A DNA stretch of 64,000 bases from Clostridia bacterium (GTDB lineage: Bacteria > Bacillota > Clostridia > Oscillospirales > Acutalibacteraceae), in the NCBI GenBank assembly GCA_017428625.1, contig JAFRQM010000002.1:1-64000 (forward strand). Direction: 5' to 3'. Position numbers and translations under genes: made by a program. The notes beneath the pieces are model-generated. The model was not told where the DNA came from and made no database searches. It saw only the letters and a list, made by a program, of their open reading frames with translations. Below, piece by piece: positions 8,507-16,954 of this stretch. How positions within the stretch are numbered: the stretch's first letter is position 1; every line of letters begins with the position of its first letter.

Positions 8507-10894
8507 ATGTATCAGGTTCTTAAAAGAGACGGAAAAGTTGCAGATTTCGACATTGCAAAAATAGTCGAAGCCATCACAAAGGCGTTTGAAGCCGAAAACA
8601 AGCAGTATAATCCCTCTACAATTGATTTTCTCGCTCTGAAGGTCACATCGAATTTCGAATCAAAAATCAAAGACAATCTCATTGCCGTTGAAGACATTCA
8701 GGACAGTGTTGAGTATGTTCTTGTTCAGGCGGGTTTTGACGATGTAGCGAAAGCTTACATCCTTTACCGTAAACAGCGTGAGAAAATCCGTAATATGAAA
8801 TCGACAATACTTGACTATAAGGATATTGTAAACAGTTATGTAAACATTACGGACTGGCGCGTTAAAGAGAACTCAACCGTTACATACTCGGTAGGCGGTC
8901 TTATTCTTTCAAACTCGGGCGCTATCACAGCCAACTACTGGCTTTCCGAAATATATGATGAGGAAATTGCGAACGCGCACCGCAGGGCGGACATACATAT
9001 TCACGACCTTTCAATGCTTACCGGCTACTGCGCGGGCTGGTCGCTGCGCCAACTTATTCAGGAAGGTCTCGGCGGCGTTCCCAACAAAATCACTTCATCA
9101 CCCGCAAGCCACCTTTCAACGCTTTGCAACCAGATGGTAAACTTCCTCGGTATTATGCAGAACGAGTGGGCAGGCGCGCAGGCGTTCTCATCCTTTGACA
9201 CTTATCTTGCTCCCTTTGTAAAGGTTGATAACTTGTCATATAAAGAAGTCAAACAGTGCATTCAGTCTTTCGTTTACGGCGTAAACACGCCTTCAAGATG
9301 GGGCACACAGGCACCCTTCTCAAACATTACTCTCGACTGGACCGTTCCCGCCGACCTTGCCGAACAGAACGCCATTATCGGCGGCAAGGAAGTTGATTTC
9401 AAATATAAAGACTGCAAAGCCGAAATGGATATGATAAACAAAGCCTTCATCGAAATAATGATTGAGGGCGACGCAAACGGCAGAGGTTTCCAGTATCCCA
9501 TCCCCACCTACTCAATTACAAGAGATTTTGACTGGTCCGAAACAGAAAACAACAAACTTCTGTTTGAGATGACTTCAAAATACGGCACACCCTATTTTTC
9601 AAACTACATCAACTCGGATATGGAACCCAGCGATGTCAGAAGTATGTGCTGCCGCCTTCGTCTTGACCTGAGAGAACTCCGCAAAAAGAGCGGAGGTTTC
9701 TTTGGCAGCGGCGAGAGCACCGGCTCTGTAGGTGTTGTTACAATCAATATGCCGAGAATCGCTTATCTTTCCGAAAATAAAGAGGATTTCTACAAGCGAC
9801 TCAACAAACTTATGGATATTGCGGCACGCTCGCTCAAAGTCAAACGCACAATCATCACGAAGCTTCTTGACGAAGGTCTTTACCCCTACACCAAGCGCTA
9901 CCTCGGAACATTTGCCAACCACTTCTCAACAATCGGACTTATCGGTATGAACGAAGTGGGTCTTAACGCAAAATGGCTCCGCTCCGACCTCACGACAAAA
10001 GAGACACAGGAGTTCACAAAAGACGTTCTCAACCACATGCGCGAAAGACTCTCCGATTATCAGGAGATGTACGGCGACCTATATAACCTTGAGGCAACTC
10101 CCGCCGAATCGACAACATACCGTTTTGCAAAACATGATGTTGAAAGATACCCCGACATCATCACAGCAGCGGAACCCGGCGGAACACCCTACTACACCAA
10201 CAGTTCGCACCTCCCCGTTGGCTTCACATCGGACATTTTCGACGCGCTCGACATTCAGGACGACCTTCAGACACTTTACACATCGGGCACGGTATTTCAC
10301 GCCTTCCTCGGTGAAAAACTCCCCGACTGGAAAGCGGCTGCAAATCTTGTTCGCAAGATTGCCGAAAACTACACACTTCCCTACTACACTCTTTCGCCCA
10401 CATATTCCGTCTGCAAGAATCACGGTTATCTCGCCGGAGAACAGGCCGTCTGCCCGCACTGCGGAGAGGCAACGGAGGTTTACAGCCGCATAACCGGTTA
10501 CTACCGCCCCGTTCAGAACTGGAACGACGGCAAGGCACAGGAATACAAAGACCGCAAGGTTTATGATATCGGAACATCTGTGCTTAAAGCCTCACACGCA
10601 AAAGCGGCGGAAACAGCAGAAAAAGTGAACAACAACATTGAACCGATGGCTCAGGATGAACTTCTGCTTTTCACAACAAAGACCTGCCCCAACTGTATGA
10701 TTGCGAAAACGCAGCTTGACCGCGCGGGAATCGCTTATAAAGTTATTCTTGCGGATGAAGAGCCTGACCTTTGCGACAAATTCAATATTATGCAGGCGCC
10801 TACTCTTGTTGAAATAAACGGCGACAGTTTTACGGCATACGCCAATGTTTCAAATATAATCAAATTCATAGAAGCGAAGAAAGTTACGGCTTAA
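8507..10894 (+). CDS. nrdD: Anaerobic ribonucleoside-triphosphate reductase NrdD with fused glutaredoxin-like domain
   Basis: A 795-residue class III reductase making dNTPs without oxygen. Residues 1 to ~95 form an ATP-cone allosteric domain (KRDGKVADFDIAKI). The catalytic barrel follows. A four-Cys zinc site (CKNHGY...C.HC) and the glycyl-radical region RITGYYRPVQNWN lie near residues 630-670. Unusually, the last ~80 residues (from DELLLFTTKTCPNC) form a glutaredoxin/NrdH-like fold with a CPNC redox pair near residue 727 and a cis-Pro APT motif, so the reductant appears built into the enzyme. This suggests thiol reduction by a redoxin rather than formate. The SD is AGGAGG. A hairpin follows at 10904. 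Confidence 0.95.
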   Translation: MYQVLKRDGKVADFDIAKIVEAITKAFEAENKQYNPSTIDFLALKVTSNFESKIKDNLIAVEDIQDSVEYVLVQAGFDDVAKAYILYRKQREKIRNMKSTILDYKDIVNSYVNITDWRVKENSTVTYSVGGLILSNSGAITANYWLSEIYDEEIANAHRRADIHIHDLSMLTGYCAGWSLRQLIQEGLGGVPNKITSSPASHLSTLCNQMVNFLGIMQNEWAGAQAFSSFDTYLAPFVKVDNLSYKEVKQCIQSFVYGVNTPSRWGTQAPFSNITLDWTVPADLAEQNAIIGGKEVDFKYKDCKAEMDMINKAFIEIMIEGDANGRGFQYPIPTYSITRDFDWSETENNKLLFEMTSKYGTPYFSNYINSDMEPSDVRSMCCRLRLDLRELRKKSGGFFGSGESTGSVGVVTINMPRIAYLSENKEDFYKRLNKLMDIAARSLKVKRTIITKLLDEGLYPYTKRYLGTFANHFSTIGLIGMNEVGLNAKWLRSDLTTKETQEFTKDVLNHMRERLSDYQEMYGDLYNLEATPAESTTYRFAKHDVERYPDIITAAEPGGTPYYTNSSHLPVGFTSDIFDALDIQDDLQTLYTSGTVFHAFLGEKLPDWKAAANLVRKIAENYTLPYYTLSPTYSVCKNHGYLAGEQAVCPHCGEATEVYSRITGYYRPVQNWNDGKAQEYKDRKVYDIGTSVLKASHAKAAETAEKVNNNIEPMAQDELLLFTTKTCPNCMIAKTQLDRAGIAYKVILADEEPDLCDKFNIMQAPTLVEINGDSFTAYANVSNIIKFIEAKKVTA

Positions 10895-10903
10895 ATGTTT
10901 AAA

Positions 10904-10930
10904 CGGCAGAGCAAGAAAACTGCTCTGCCG
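10904..10930 (+). terminator. Hairpin after nrdD
   Basis: CGGCAGAGCA and TGCTCTGCCG form a perfect 10-bp stem around a 7-base loop. There is no proper T-run, so it may only reduce read-through into the isomerase gene or stabilise the nrd transcript. Confidence 0.45.
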
Positions 10931-10962
10931 TAGTTATTAAAAACAAAACTGCAGGTGATGAT

Positions 10963-11826
10963 ATGAAACTTGTTACCCAGACCGACAATCTTAACGCCCG
11001 TTACGGCGATGAGACTGCTGTGAAAATGATTTGCGAAGTGGGTTTTGACGGAATTGATTACTCAATGTTCTGTATGGCCAATGATGATGATATTCTCAAC
11101 ACGCCTCAATATGTCGCTCACGCTGAAAAACTCAGAAAAATCGCAGAAAGTTACGGCGTTACATTTGAGCAGAGCCACGCGCCGTTTCCTCCGTTCAGGG
11201 TCGGCGATGACGCTTACAGCAAAAAGACGATGCCGAGAGTTGAACGCGCAATTGAGATAAGTGGTATTCTCGGAGCGAAAGTCTGCGTTGTGCATCCCGT
11301 TGCCGCAGGAAAGAATCAGTATGATATCAATATGCGGTATTTTGAAACGCTGCTGCCTCTCGCGCAGAAACACGGCGTTAAAATAGCGCTTGAAAATATG
11401 TGGGGCTACAACAAAGAAGAAAAAAGGATTATACCGAATATATGCAGTCTCGCGGACGACTTCAACAGGTATGTTGACTCGCTTGACCCCGCGCATTTTA
11501 CAGCCTGCCTTGACATAGGCCACTGCGGTCTTGTCGGAAGCGACGCCGCGACTATGCTCAGGGCAATGGGCGCATACAGAGTAACCTGCCTTCATATACA
11601 CGACAACAACAACATTGACGACGACCACACCCTGCCTTATACAAGAAGCATAAAATGGGATGAGGTTCTGCAGGCGCTGGGTGAAATCGGATATAAAGGC
11701 AATTTCACTTATGAAGCTGACAATTTCTTAAAGAAATTCCCCGACGGACTAATTGCCGCCTGCCTTAAATTCATGGTTGAAACAGGCAGGTTCATGATGA
11801 GTGAAATTGAAAGATACAAAGTATAA
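10963..11826 (+). CDS. Sugar phosphate isomerase/epimerase family protein (xylose isomerase-like TIM barrel)
   Basis: A 287-residue AP-endonuclease-2/xylose isomerase-like barrel. Metal and substrate residues expected of the family are visible: QSHAPF, VVHPV, LENMWG (Glu), CLDIGHCG (Asp and His) and CLHIHDNN. It probably isomerises or epimerises a keto-sugar or polyol; the substrate cannot be deduced. Cytoplasmic. It is followed 2 bp later by the methyltransferase gene, so both are probably translated from one message. A second member of this family is encoded at 56030-56821, only distantly similar. Confidence 0.8.
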   Translation: MKLVTQTDNLNARYGDETAVKMICEVGFDGIDYSMFCMANDDDILNTPQYVAHAEKLRKIAESYGVTFEQSHAPFPPFRVGDDAYSKKTMPRVERAIEISGILGAKVCVVHPVAAGKNQYDINMRYFETLLPLAQKHGVKIALENMWGYNKEEKRIIPNICSLADDFNRYVDSLDPAHFTACLDIGHCGLVGSDAATMLRAMGAYRVTCLHIHDNNNIDDDHTLPYTRSIKWDEVLQALGEIGYKGNFTYEADNFLKKFPDGLIAACLKFMVETGRFMMSEIERYKV

Positions 11827-11828
11827 AA

Positions 11829-12674
11829 ATGAAATCTTTGTTTATCTGCCCCGATTGCGGCGGCACACTTGAAAGTGAAGGCAACTCTTATTTCTGCAAA
11901 AACAGACATTGTTTTGACATTGCAAAACAGGGATATGTCAACCTGCTGAAATCAAACCGGTCTTCGCTGAAACACCACGGCGATGATAAAATGATGGTAA
12001 AGGCAAGACGCGATTTTCTTGAAAAAGGTTTTTACTCAGAACTGAAAGACAGGCTGTGCGATGATATAGCGCACCTTGCTGAAAAATCATCCGTTCTTGT
12101 TGACGCCGGCTGCGGAGAAGGGTATTACACCCGCGCGGCAGCAGAAGCGCTGAGAAACAAAAACGCTCTTTCTGCGGCGGGAGGCGTTGACATTTCAAAA
12201 GATGCCGTGGCTTACGCTTCAAAAGCAGGCGGAGGTATTCAATACGCGGTGGCAGGCGTTTATAATATGCCTTTGAAAGACGAGTCGGCTGACATTGTTC
12301 TTAACATTTTTGCCCCGAACGCTTTTGATGAGTTTAAAAGAATACTGAAGCCGGGAGGATTGCTTTCTGTTGCATATCCGCTTGAAAACCATCTGATGGA
12401 ACTGAAGCAGGCGGTTTATGACAAAGCATACAAAAACGACAGCGTTCCTTCTGTTCCGGATGGATTTGATTTCATTACAATAAGAGAGATTAAGCAGGTT
12501 TTACATATTGAGTCAAACGAAGATATAGTCAATCTTTTCAAAATGACGCCTTACTACTACAAAACAGGCGCTGATGACCAGAAAAAACTTGAATTTTTAA
12601 CCCGGCTTGACATAAGTATTGAGGTCGGAATAATGCACTGCAAAAAAGATTCTGAAAAATTTTATAATAATTAA
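11829..12674 (+). CDS. RlmA-like 23S rRNA (guanine-N1) methyltransferase
   Basis: A 281-residue protein. The N-terminus has a zinc-binding module, CPDC near residue 7 then CKNRHCFDIAKQGYVNLL, characteristic of RlmA(I)/RlmA(II), which methylate a guanine in 23S rRNA helix 35 (G745/G748). The SAM-binding motif VDAGCGEGYYTR follows near residue 95. The later SPOUT-free Rossmann region and the NIFAPNAFDEFKRILKPGG segment also match. G745 versus G748 specificity is not readable. It is the last gene of the nrd-side transcript. Confidence 0.85.
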   Translation: MKSLFICPDCGGTLESEGNSYFCKNRHCFDIAKQGYVNLLKSNRSSLKHHGDDKMMVKARRDFLEKGFYSELKDRLCDDIAHLAEKSSVLVDAGCGEGYYTRAAAEALRNKNALSAAGGVDISKDAVAYASKAGGGIQYAVAGVYNMPLKDESADIVLNIFAPNAFDEFKRILKPGGLLSVAYPLENHLMELKQAVYDKAYKNDSVPSVPDGFDFITIREIKQVLHIESNEDIVNLFKMTPYYYKTGADDQKKLEFLTRLDISIEVGIMHCKKDSEKFYNN

Positions 12675-12695
12675 TATTTCGTTATTATTTACCGA

Positions 12696-12724
12696 TTGTA
12701 ATTATTATAAATTACTGCTATAAT
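12696..12724 (+). promoter_or_regulatory. Sigma-A promoter for the small secreted protein
   Basis: TTGTAA at 12696-12701, a 17-base spacer, and a perfect TATAAT at 12719-12724, about 30 bp upstream of the ATG at 12757. Confidence 0.65.
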
Positions 12725-12756
12725 TCCAAACAGTAAAAATGAAAAGAGGTATTATT

Positions 12757-13077
12757 ATGAAAAAAATTATTGCGTTTTTAATGGCTGCGATTATGATGAT
12801 GTCAGTATTTTCATCTTATGCCTGCATAGCCGCAAGCGCCGCCCCTGCTTATGAAACGATAAGCGTTTCAGATATATTCGGCGCGGTAAAAGAAAAGCAG
12901 ACGGCACAGAAAGCCGAAGCGCCCGACAAAGAAGCGGAAGAGGAACCCGTTGAAGAAACATCTGACCTCAATTTAATGCAGGATATAAGAAACTTCATAC
13001 ACAGAGTAATTGAAATAATCAAGGCTGTTTTCAGCTTTTTCATTACAATCGAAACACCCGAACCTGAAATTATCTGA
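12757..13077 (+). CDS. Small exported protein with acidic linker and amphipathic tail
   Basis: A 106-residue protein with a clear signal peptide (MKKIIAFLMAAIMMMSV, Ala-rich cleavage region), a Lys/Glu/Ala/Pro-rich acidic linker (about residues 45-75), and a C-terminal amphipathic/hydrophobic helix (FIHRVIEIIKAVFSFF). No family recognised. The start was chosen over an ATG six codons upstream because AAAAGAGG precedes it. It has its own promoter and a strong terminator. The C-terminal helix resembles the tails of the proteins at 1851-2639 and 26357-27802. Confidence 0.7.
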   Translation: MKKIIAFLMAAIMMMSVFSSYACIAASAAPAYETISVSDIFGAVKEKQTAQKAEAPDKEAEEEPVEETSDLNLMQDIRNFIHRVIEIIKAVFSFFITIETPEPEII

Positions 13078-13094
13078 AATATACAAACAAATGA

Positions 13095-13126
13095 GGGGCT
13101 TGCAAACGCAAGCCCCGTTATTTTTT
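13095..13126 (+). terminator. Rho-independent terminator
   Basis: GGGGCTTGC/GCAAGCCCC stem, 4-base loop, then a T-rich run (GTTATTTTTT). It ends the small secreted gene and sits 7 bp before the end of the convergent ceramidase-like gene, so it may act in both directions. Confidence 0.85.
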
Positions 13127-13132
13127 GCTGTA

Positions 13133-14740
13133 TTATTTTACGCTTTCGACAAGTTCAAAATACTGTTCGGCAATAAATGAGCCTGTATCGCTGCCGGATG
13201 ATACTATCTCTTCATTTTCGGTAAATATCGAGTGCCAGTTGTTATCTGTGAGAATATAGCCTATTTGGTCATCCATAAGACCGAACACAAGCAGTTTTCT
13301 GCCGTCTGTTTTTGATTCGAAAGTGGGGTAATCCCAGGCATCACCAGTCCAGTTGAGCGGATCGTCCGCCGCCATTGCGCCGCCGAATGCGATTTCAGGT
13401 GCAAGTTCGCCGGGAATAATCGCTATGGCAAGGTTTTTGCCGAACTCACAGTATCCGAGTTCCGATACAACTTTAAGTTCAAGACCGTCGCGGACCACTT
13501 CGTTTGTAAGCAGACCGAATTTTGCGGCAAATTTGAAAATAGCGTTTGTTATTTTAACATAAATAACCTTATGCGCAATATTGAGAACCGGCTCAACTTC
13601 TGTTTCATCCTCAATGGATTCAAGCTTCTGAGCGAAGGTTCTGCCGAGAGCTGCAAGTCTGCCGTATCCTTCATCTTCATCAAGCGCCATTTCCTCCTGC
13701 GTGGGTTCAAGACTGTCGCCTTTTGAAGTAAGAGCAAGTTCGGCGCCTTCAATATAAATAAAATTCGCGTTGAGAGCGTTTATATATTTCTCCATATAAT
13801 AAGGATAGTCGCCGGTAACAACGGTGCCGCCCGCTCCGAGACCTACGCAGTGGATGCCGCCTTCGACAATCCATGTTTCATCAGAGCCGTCGGCAGGAAC
13901 GAAACGAAGACGGTGAAGGTCGGTGTCGAACACCTGCGGATCGCGTTTATCGCGGATAAATTCTTCAACATTTACGCTGCCGTAATAAAGAGAGCCCTCT
14001 TTCATATCTTTGACCGCTTCAATCATGGAATTGACGGTAACCGTATAAAGATTTTCCATAAACTCTTTGTTTATTCCGCTGTCGGGAGTCTGACCGATAA
14101 GGTTTTTGAAAGGAGCGGTAAACAGAGCGGTCAATATATCGCCGTTCATACCGAAAATATCAACGCAACTGTGCTGATGCAGAACGCCGACATTTACGCT
14201 GGTGATATCAAGATTGTTTTTCTCAGCGTATTGCGCGAAGCGGGAACGGATTTCACGCACGGATTTGTTTGTGATGCCGAAGCCGTCAAGTTCGGAGAAA
14301 ATTGTTATTCCTCTGCCGTCGCTTACTGCGACCGTTCTGACTTTCTGATCATCGAGAACCTTTGTTGCGACTTTTTTTGATATTGAAAGACTGCCGCCTA
14401 CAAAATGTTCACCGTCAAGTTCGTTGCCGTCCTGAATTGAGGCGTTCGCGTAACCGAGCGACCAGACAGCCCCTTCTGCGGGTTCGTCAAGAAAATCCTC
14501 TTTACCAAGCCCTGCGTAGAAATTGTCATCTTTATAGTCTTTTATATTTTGGCGTCTCGGCGAAATAACAAGCGTGCCGATTGCGTTAACAAGAAAATCA
14601 ACCGCTTTGTCCAAAACGGTGTATAAAATCTGCTCGCCTTTGTCGGTAACATCAGTGTTTGCCGAAACGGGAACAATCAAAACAGAGACCGTCATAATCG
14701 CCGCCATAATCAGAGCGATTGTTTTTTTACTGTTTTTCAT
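13133..14740 (-). CDS. Secreted neutral/alkaline ceramidase-like hydrolase
   Basis: A 535-residue protein with a signal peptide (MKNSKKTIALIMAAIMTVSVLIV, cleavage near VSA-NTD). The fold signature resembles the N-terminal domain of neutral/alkaline non-lysosomal ceramidases: VGVLHQHSCVD in the place of the metal-binding THTHSG, and GIHCVGLGAG...TGDYPYYME in the place of FACHPT...SGDYPG. These enzymes are zinc amidases that split ceramide into sphingosine and fatty acid. Here several consensus residues differ, so the substrate could be another amide or lipid. The start at 14740 is preceded by GAAAGAAGG at 9 bp; an upstream ATG has no SD. The gene follows the EIIC-like permease by 16 bp. Confidence 0.55.
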   Translation of the reverse strand: MKNSKKTIALIMAAIMTVSVLIVPVSANTDVTDKGEQILYTVLDKAVDFLVNAIGTLVISPRRQNIKDYKDDNFYAGLGKEDFLDEPAEGAVWSLGYANASIQDGNELDGEHFVGGSLSISKKVATKVLDDQKVRTVAVSDGRGITIFSELDGFGITNKSVREIRSRFAQYAEKNNLDITSVNVGVLHQHSCVDIFGMNGDILTALFTAPFKNLIGQTPDSGINKEFMENLYTVTVNSMIEAVKDMKEGSLYYGSVNVEEFIRDKRDPQVFDTDLHRLRFVPADGSDETWIVEGGIHCVGLGAGGTVVTGDYPYYMEKYINALNANFIYIEGAELALTSKGDSLEPTQEEMALDEDEGYGRLAALGRTFAQKLESIEDETEVEPVLNIAHKVIYVKITNAIFKFAAKFGLLTNEVVRDGLELKVVSELGYCEFGKNLAIAIIPGELAPEIAFGGAMAADDPLNWTGDAWDYPTFESKTDGRKLLVFGLMDDQIGYILTDNNWHSIFTENEEIVSSGSDTGSFIAEQYFELVESVK

Positions 14741-14756
14741 AATATAAACCCTTCTT

Positions 14757-15827
14757 TCAATGAATTTCATCCAGCGAAAGATCGCCGGGTTTTATAATGT
14801 TCGCTTTGCGCATTGCTTCCGATATTCCGAGACTGATAATTGCAGGCGCTATGAAATACATTACCGCGATTTCAATAATGACCAGTTTTATATCAGTGCC
14901 CTGCTCCGTCATTGATTCATAAGTCATCAGAGGACCTACCAGACCGGATGTACCCATACCGGCGCCGGACGGCAGGCAGGTCATTTTGAGAACCGCCGCG
15001 GAGACGGGACCGAGAATTGCGGATGTTATGACGGGAGGAATCCACAAAACGGGTTTTTTCATAAGGTTAGGAACCTGAAGCATAGAGGTTCCGAGACCCT
15101 GGGCAACAAGACCGCCTACTCCGTTTTCACGGTAACTGATGACAGCGAAGCCTATCATCTGGGCGCAGCAACCGATGCACGCCGCTCCGCCTGCTATTCC
15201 GGAAAGCCCGAGAATAATCGCGAGAGCCGCAGAACTGATGGGAAGAGTGAGAGTGACGCCCATAATAACGGCGACTACAATACCCATAATAACGGGCTGA
15301 CACTCGGTGCCCCACATAATAATGCTGCCGAGCCAGCTCATAAACTTTGAAATCGGAGGCCCAATAAAAAGACCCGCCGCGCAGCCTGCCGCTATTGTAA
15401 CAGCGGGAGTGAGCAGGATGTCAAGCTTTGTTTTGCCGCTGACAAGTCTGCCGATTTCTATTGCTGCAAAAGAAGCGATAAACGCGCCGAGAGGCTCTCC
15501 GACGCCCGAAAAACTGAGGGGTGAGCCCGTCTGAATACAGTTTAATATACTTGTGGCGAAAGAGCCGACCATACCGGCAGTTGCCGCTGAGACGGAAACA
15601 AGCGGAGATGCCTTGTATTTTGAGGCAACGCCTACGGCTATTCCGGCGCCCATAAGAGTTTTTGCGGCAGTAGCGACAGCAGAAATGCAGGTGCCTGCCG
15701 GACCGTGAACATAAGAACCTATCTGTGCGAGTATGGTGCCGATTATAAGAGTGGCGAAAAGCCCGAGAGCCATACCGCTCAGACCGTCAATGAATATATG
15801 ACGCAGTATTTTTTTTATCTTATCCAT
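14757..15827 (-). CDS. PTS EIIC-like / PfoR-family membrane protein
   Basis: A 356-residue polytopic membrane protein with about ten hydrophobic segments rich in Gly and Ala. The repeated patterns (GPAGTCISAVATAAKTLMGAGIAVGVASKYKASPLVSV and GAGMGTSGLVGP) fit the PTS_EIIC_2/PfoR family, whose members are annotated as sugar-specific IIC components or regulators. No EIIA or EIIB is nearby, so transport by the PTS is not established. Its start codon overlaps the stop of the SGNH hydrolase gene, so the two are translationally coupled. Confidence 0.75.
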   Translation of the reverse strand: MDKIKKILRHIFIDGLSGMALGLFATLIIGTILAQIGSYVHGPAGTCISAVATAAKTLMGAGIAVGVASKYKASPLVSVSAATAGMVGSFATSILNCIQTGSPLSFSGVGEPLGAFIASFAAIEIGRLVSGKTKLDILLTPAVTIAAGCAAGLFIGPPISKFMSWLGSIIMWGTECQPVIMGIVVAVIMGVTLTLPISSAALAIILGLSGIAGGAACIGCCAQMIGFAVISYRENGVGGLVAQGLGTSMLQVPNLMKKPVLWIPPVITSAILGPVSAAVLKMTCLPSGAGMGTSGLVGPLMTYESMTEQGTDIKLVIIEIAVMYFIAPAIISLGISEAMRKANIIKPGDLSLDEIH

Positions 15828-16438
15828 TATTTCATAACCTTTTTAAACGCTTCAAGATAGTGCCCGGCAATAAACTTTGAACCGTTTATGGCCGGATGAA
15901 CGCCGTCTTCAGAGAAGTTTAACATATCTTCTTCAACACAGGCGGCGGCAAAAAGACCGTCAAGCGGAATATAAACATCGGCAAACTCACGGGCAAGCGA
16001 GCGCGTGATGTCAATTTTACCGTTTAAATCCTCTCTGAAAAAGAGTTTGTCTGCAACAGGGAGCAGGAACTGTTCGAGAATAATGATTTTTGCATTGGTT
16101 TTTTCTTTGAGCGCAGTGAGAACGGTTCTGTAATTATTCTCATAATACTCATCGCTTACCCAGTTCCTGTTTTCCGCTCTGTGCCAGGTGTCATTAATGC
16201 CTATCATTATTGAGCAGATATCAGGCTGAATGTCGATAAAATCGCTCTGCAGACGGGCGACAAGGCTTTCTGTGCGGTCGCCGCTTATGCCTAAATTGAT
16301 AAACTCGAAATTCTCACCGGGAAATTCCCGTTTGATGAGTTTTGCAGAATAATGCGCATAGCCCTTGCCTAAATCATGATAATTCTCACGGTCGCGATAC
16401 CAGTCGGTAATGCTGTCGCCCTGAAACAATACTTTCAT
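15827..16438 (-). CDS. SGNH/GDSL-family hydrolase
   Basis: A 203-residue esterase-like protein. Block I is FQGDSITDW (nucleophile Ser), block II has GISGDRTES (Gly), block III IGINDTW (Asn), and block V EDGVHPAINGS (Asp and His), so the full catalytic set is present. There is no signal peptide, so an intracellular esterase such as a carbohydrate deacetylase is likely. Start ATG 16438 is preceded by GGGTGA at 6 bp. It is the first gene of the set ending with the ceramidase-like protein. Confidence 0.87.
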   Translation of the reverse strand: MKVLFQGDSITDWYRDRENYHDLGKGYAHYSAKLIKREFPGENFEFINLGISGDRTESLVARLQSDFIDIQPDICSIMIGINDTWHRAENRNWVSDEYYENNYRTVLTALKEKTNAKIIILEQFLLPVADKLFFREDLNGKIDITRSLAREFADVYIPLDGLFAAACVEEDMLNFSEDGVHPAINGSKFIAGHYLEAFKKVMK

Positions 16439-16460
16439 AATCAATCACCCGTTTTTTCTG

Positions 16461-16495
16461 TAACAGTAAAAGACGCCGCGGCAAGCCGCAGCATC
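16461..16495 (-). terminator. Terminator after ydbC
   Basis: On the minus strand, GATGCTGCGGC and GCCGCGGCGTC (with G-U pairs) form an 11-bp stem over a 2-base gap, followed by TTTTACTGTT. It ends the YdbC gene before the SGNH hydrolase gene. Confidence 0.7.
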
Positions 16496-16510
16496 TGAAA
16501 CTGTTTTTAA

Positions 16511-16726
16511 TCAAAGTTTTTTAACTGCTTCGCAGAGAGCATCCATCTCTTCTTTGCTGAGAGTAACACCCTTGCCCATTTTTTCATGATCGGGAGCCCA
16601 TTCGCGGATATCATATTTGGGTTCGCGGCCATTCCAGCTGATAAGGTTGAGCTCTTTAGTCCAGCCCTTCGGGTTCTCAGAAAGAACAGCAACGTTCTCA
16701 ACAACTTCATAGGTGAATTCCGGCAT
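16511..16726 (-). CDS. ydbC: YdbC-like PC4-family ssDNA-binding protein
   Basis: A 71-residue protein. The sequence GWTKELNLISWNGREPKYDIR followed by WAPDHEKMGKG is typical of bacterial YdbC proteins, which have the PC4 transcription-coactivator fold and bind single-stranded DNA as dimers. A helix at the C-terminus (LSKEEMDALCEAVKKL) also matches. The start ATG at 16726 has AAAGGAGA upstream, while two upstream ATGs lack an SD. Monocistronic, with its own promoter and terminator. Confidence 0.88.
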   Translation of the reverse strand: MPEFTYEVVENVAVLSENPKGWTKELNLISWNGREPKYDIREWAPDHEKMGKGVTLSKEEMDALCEAVKKL

Positions 16727-16777
16727 TTGACAGTCTCCTTTCATAAAAAATTCTAAAAACACAAATTAGTTATGGTT

Positions 16778-16806
16778 ATTATAATATATAAAAAAATAAA
16801 AGTAAA
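16778..16806 (-). promoter_or_regulatory. Sigma-A promoter for ydbC
   Basis: On the minus strand, TTTACT (16801-16806), a 17-base spacer and TATAAT (16778-16783) lie about 50 bp upstream of the ydbC start in very AT-rich DNA. Confidence 0.6.
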
Positions 16807-16873
16807 TAATTTTTTTAATTTTTTTTATTTTTGTATAAAATATTAAAAATATATTAATGTATTTGTTCAATAA

Positions 16874-16902
16874 TTGCAAAAATCAGGGCTGTATGATAAA
16901 AT
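16874..16902 (+). promoter_or_regulatory. Promoter for the acyl-CoA ligase gene
   Basis: TTGCAA at 16874-16879, a 17-base spacer, TAAAAT at 16897-16902, about 50 bp before the ATG. Confidence 0.5.
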
Positions 16903-16954
16903 ACCTGCGCATATTACGGATTTAAGCAGATTAATTTATTGCAGGAGATAATTT

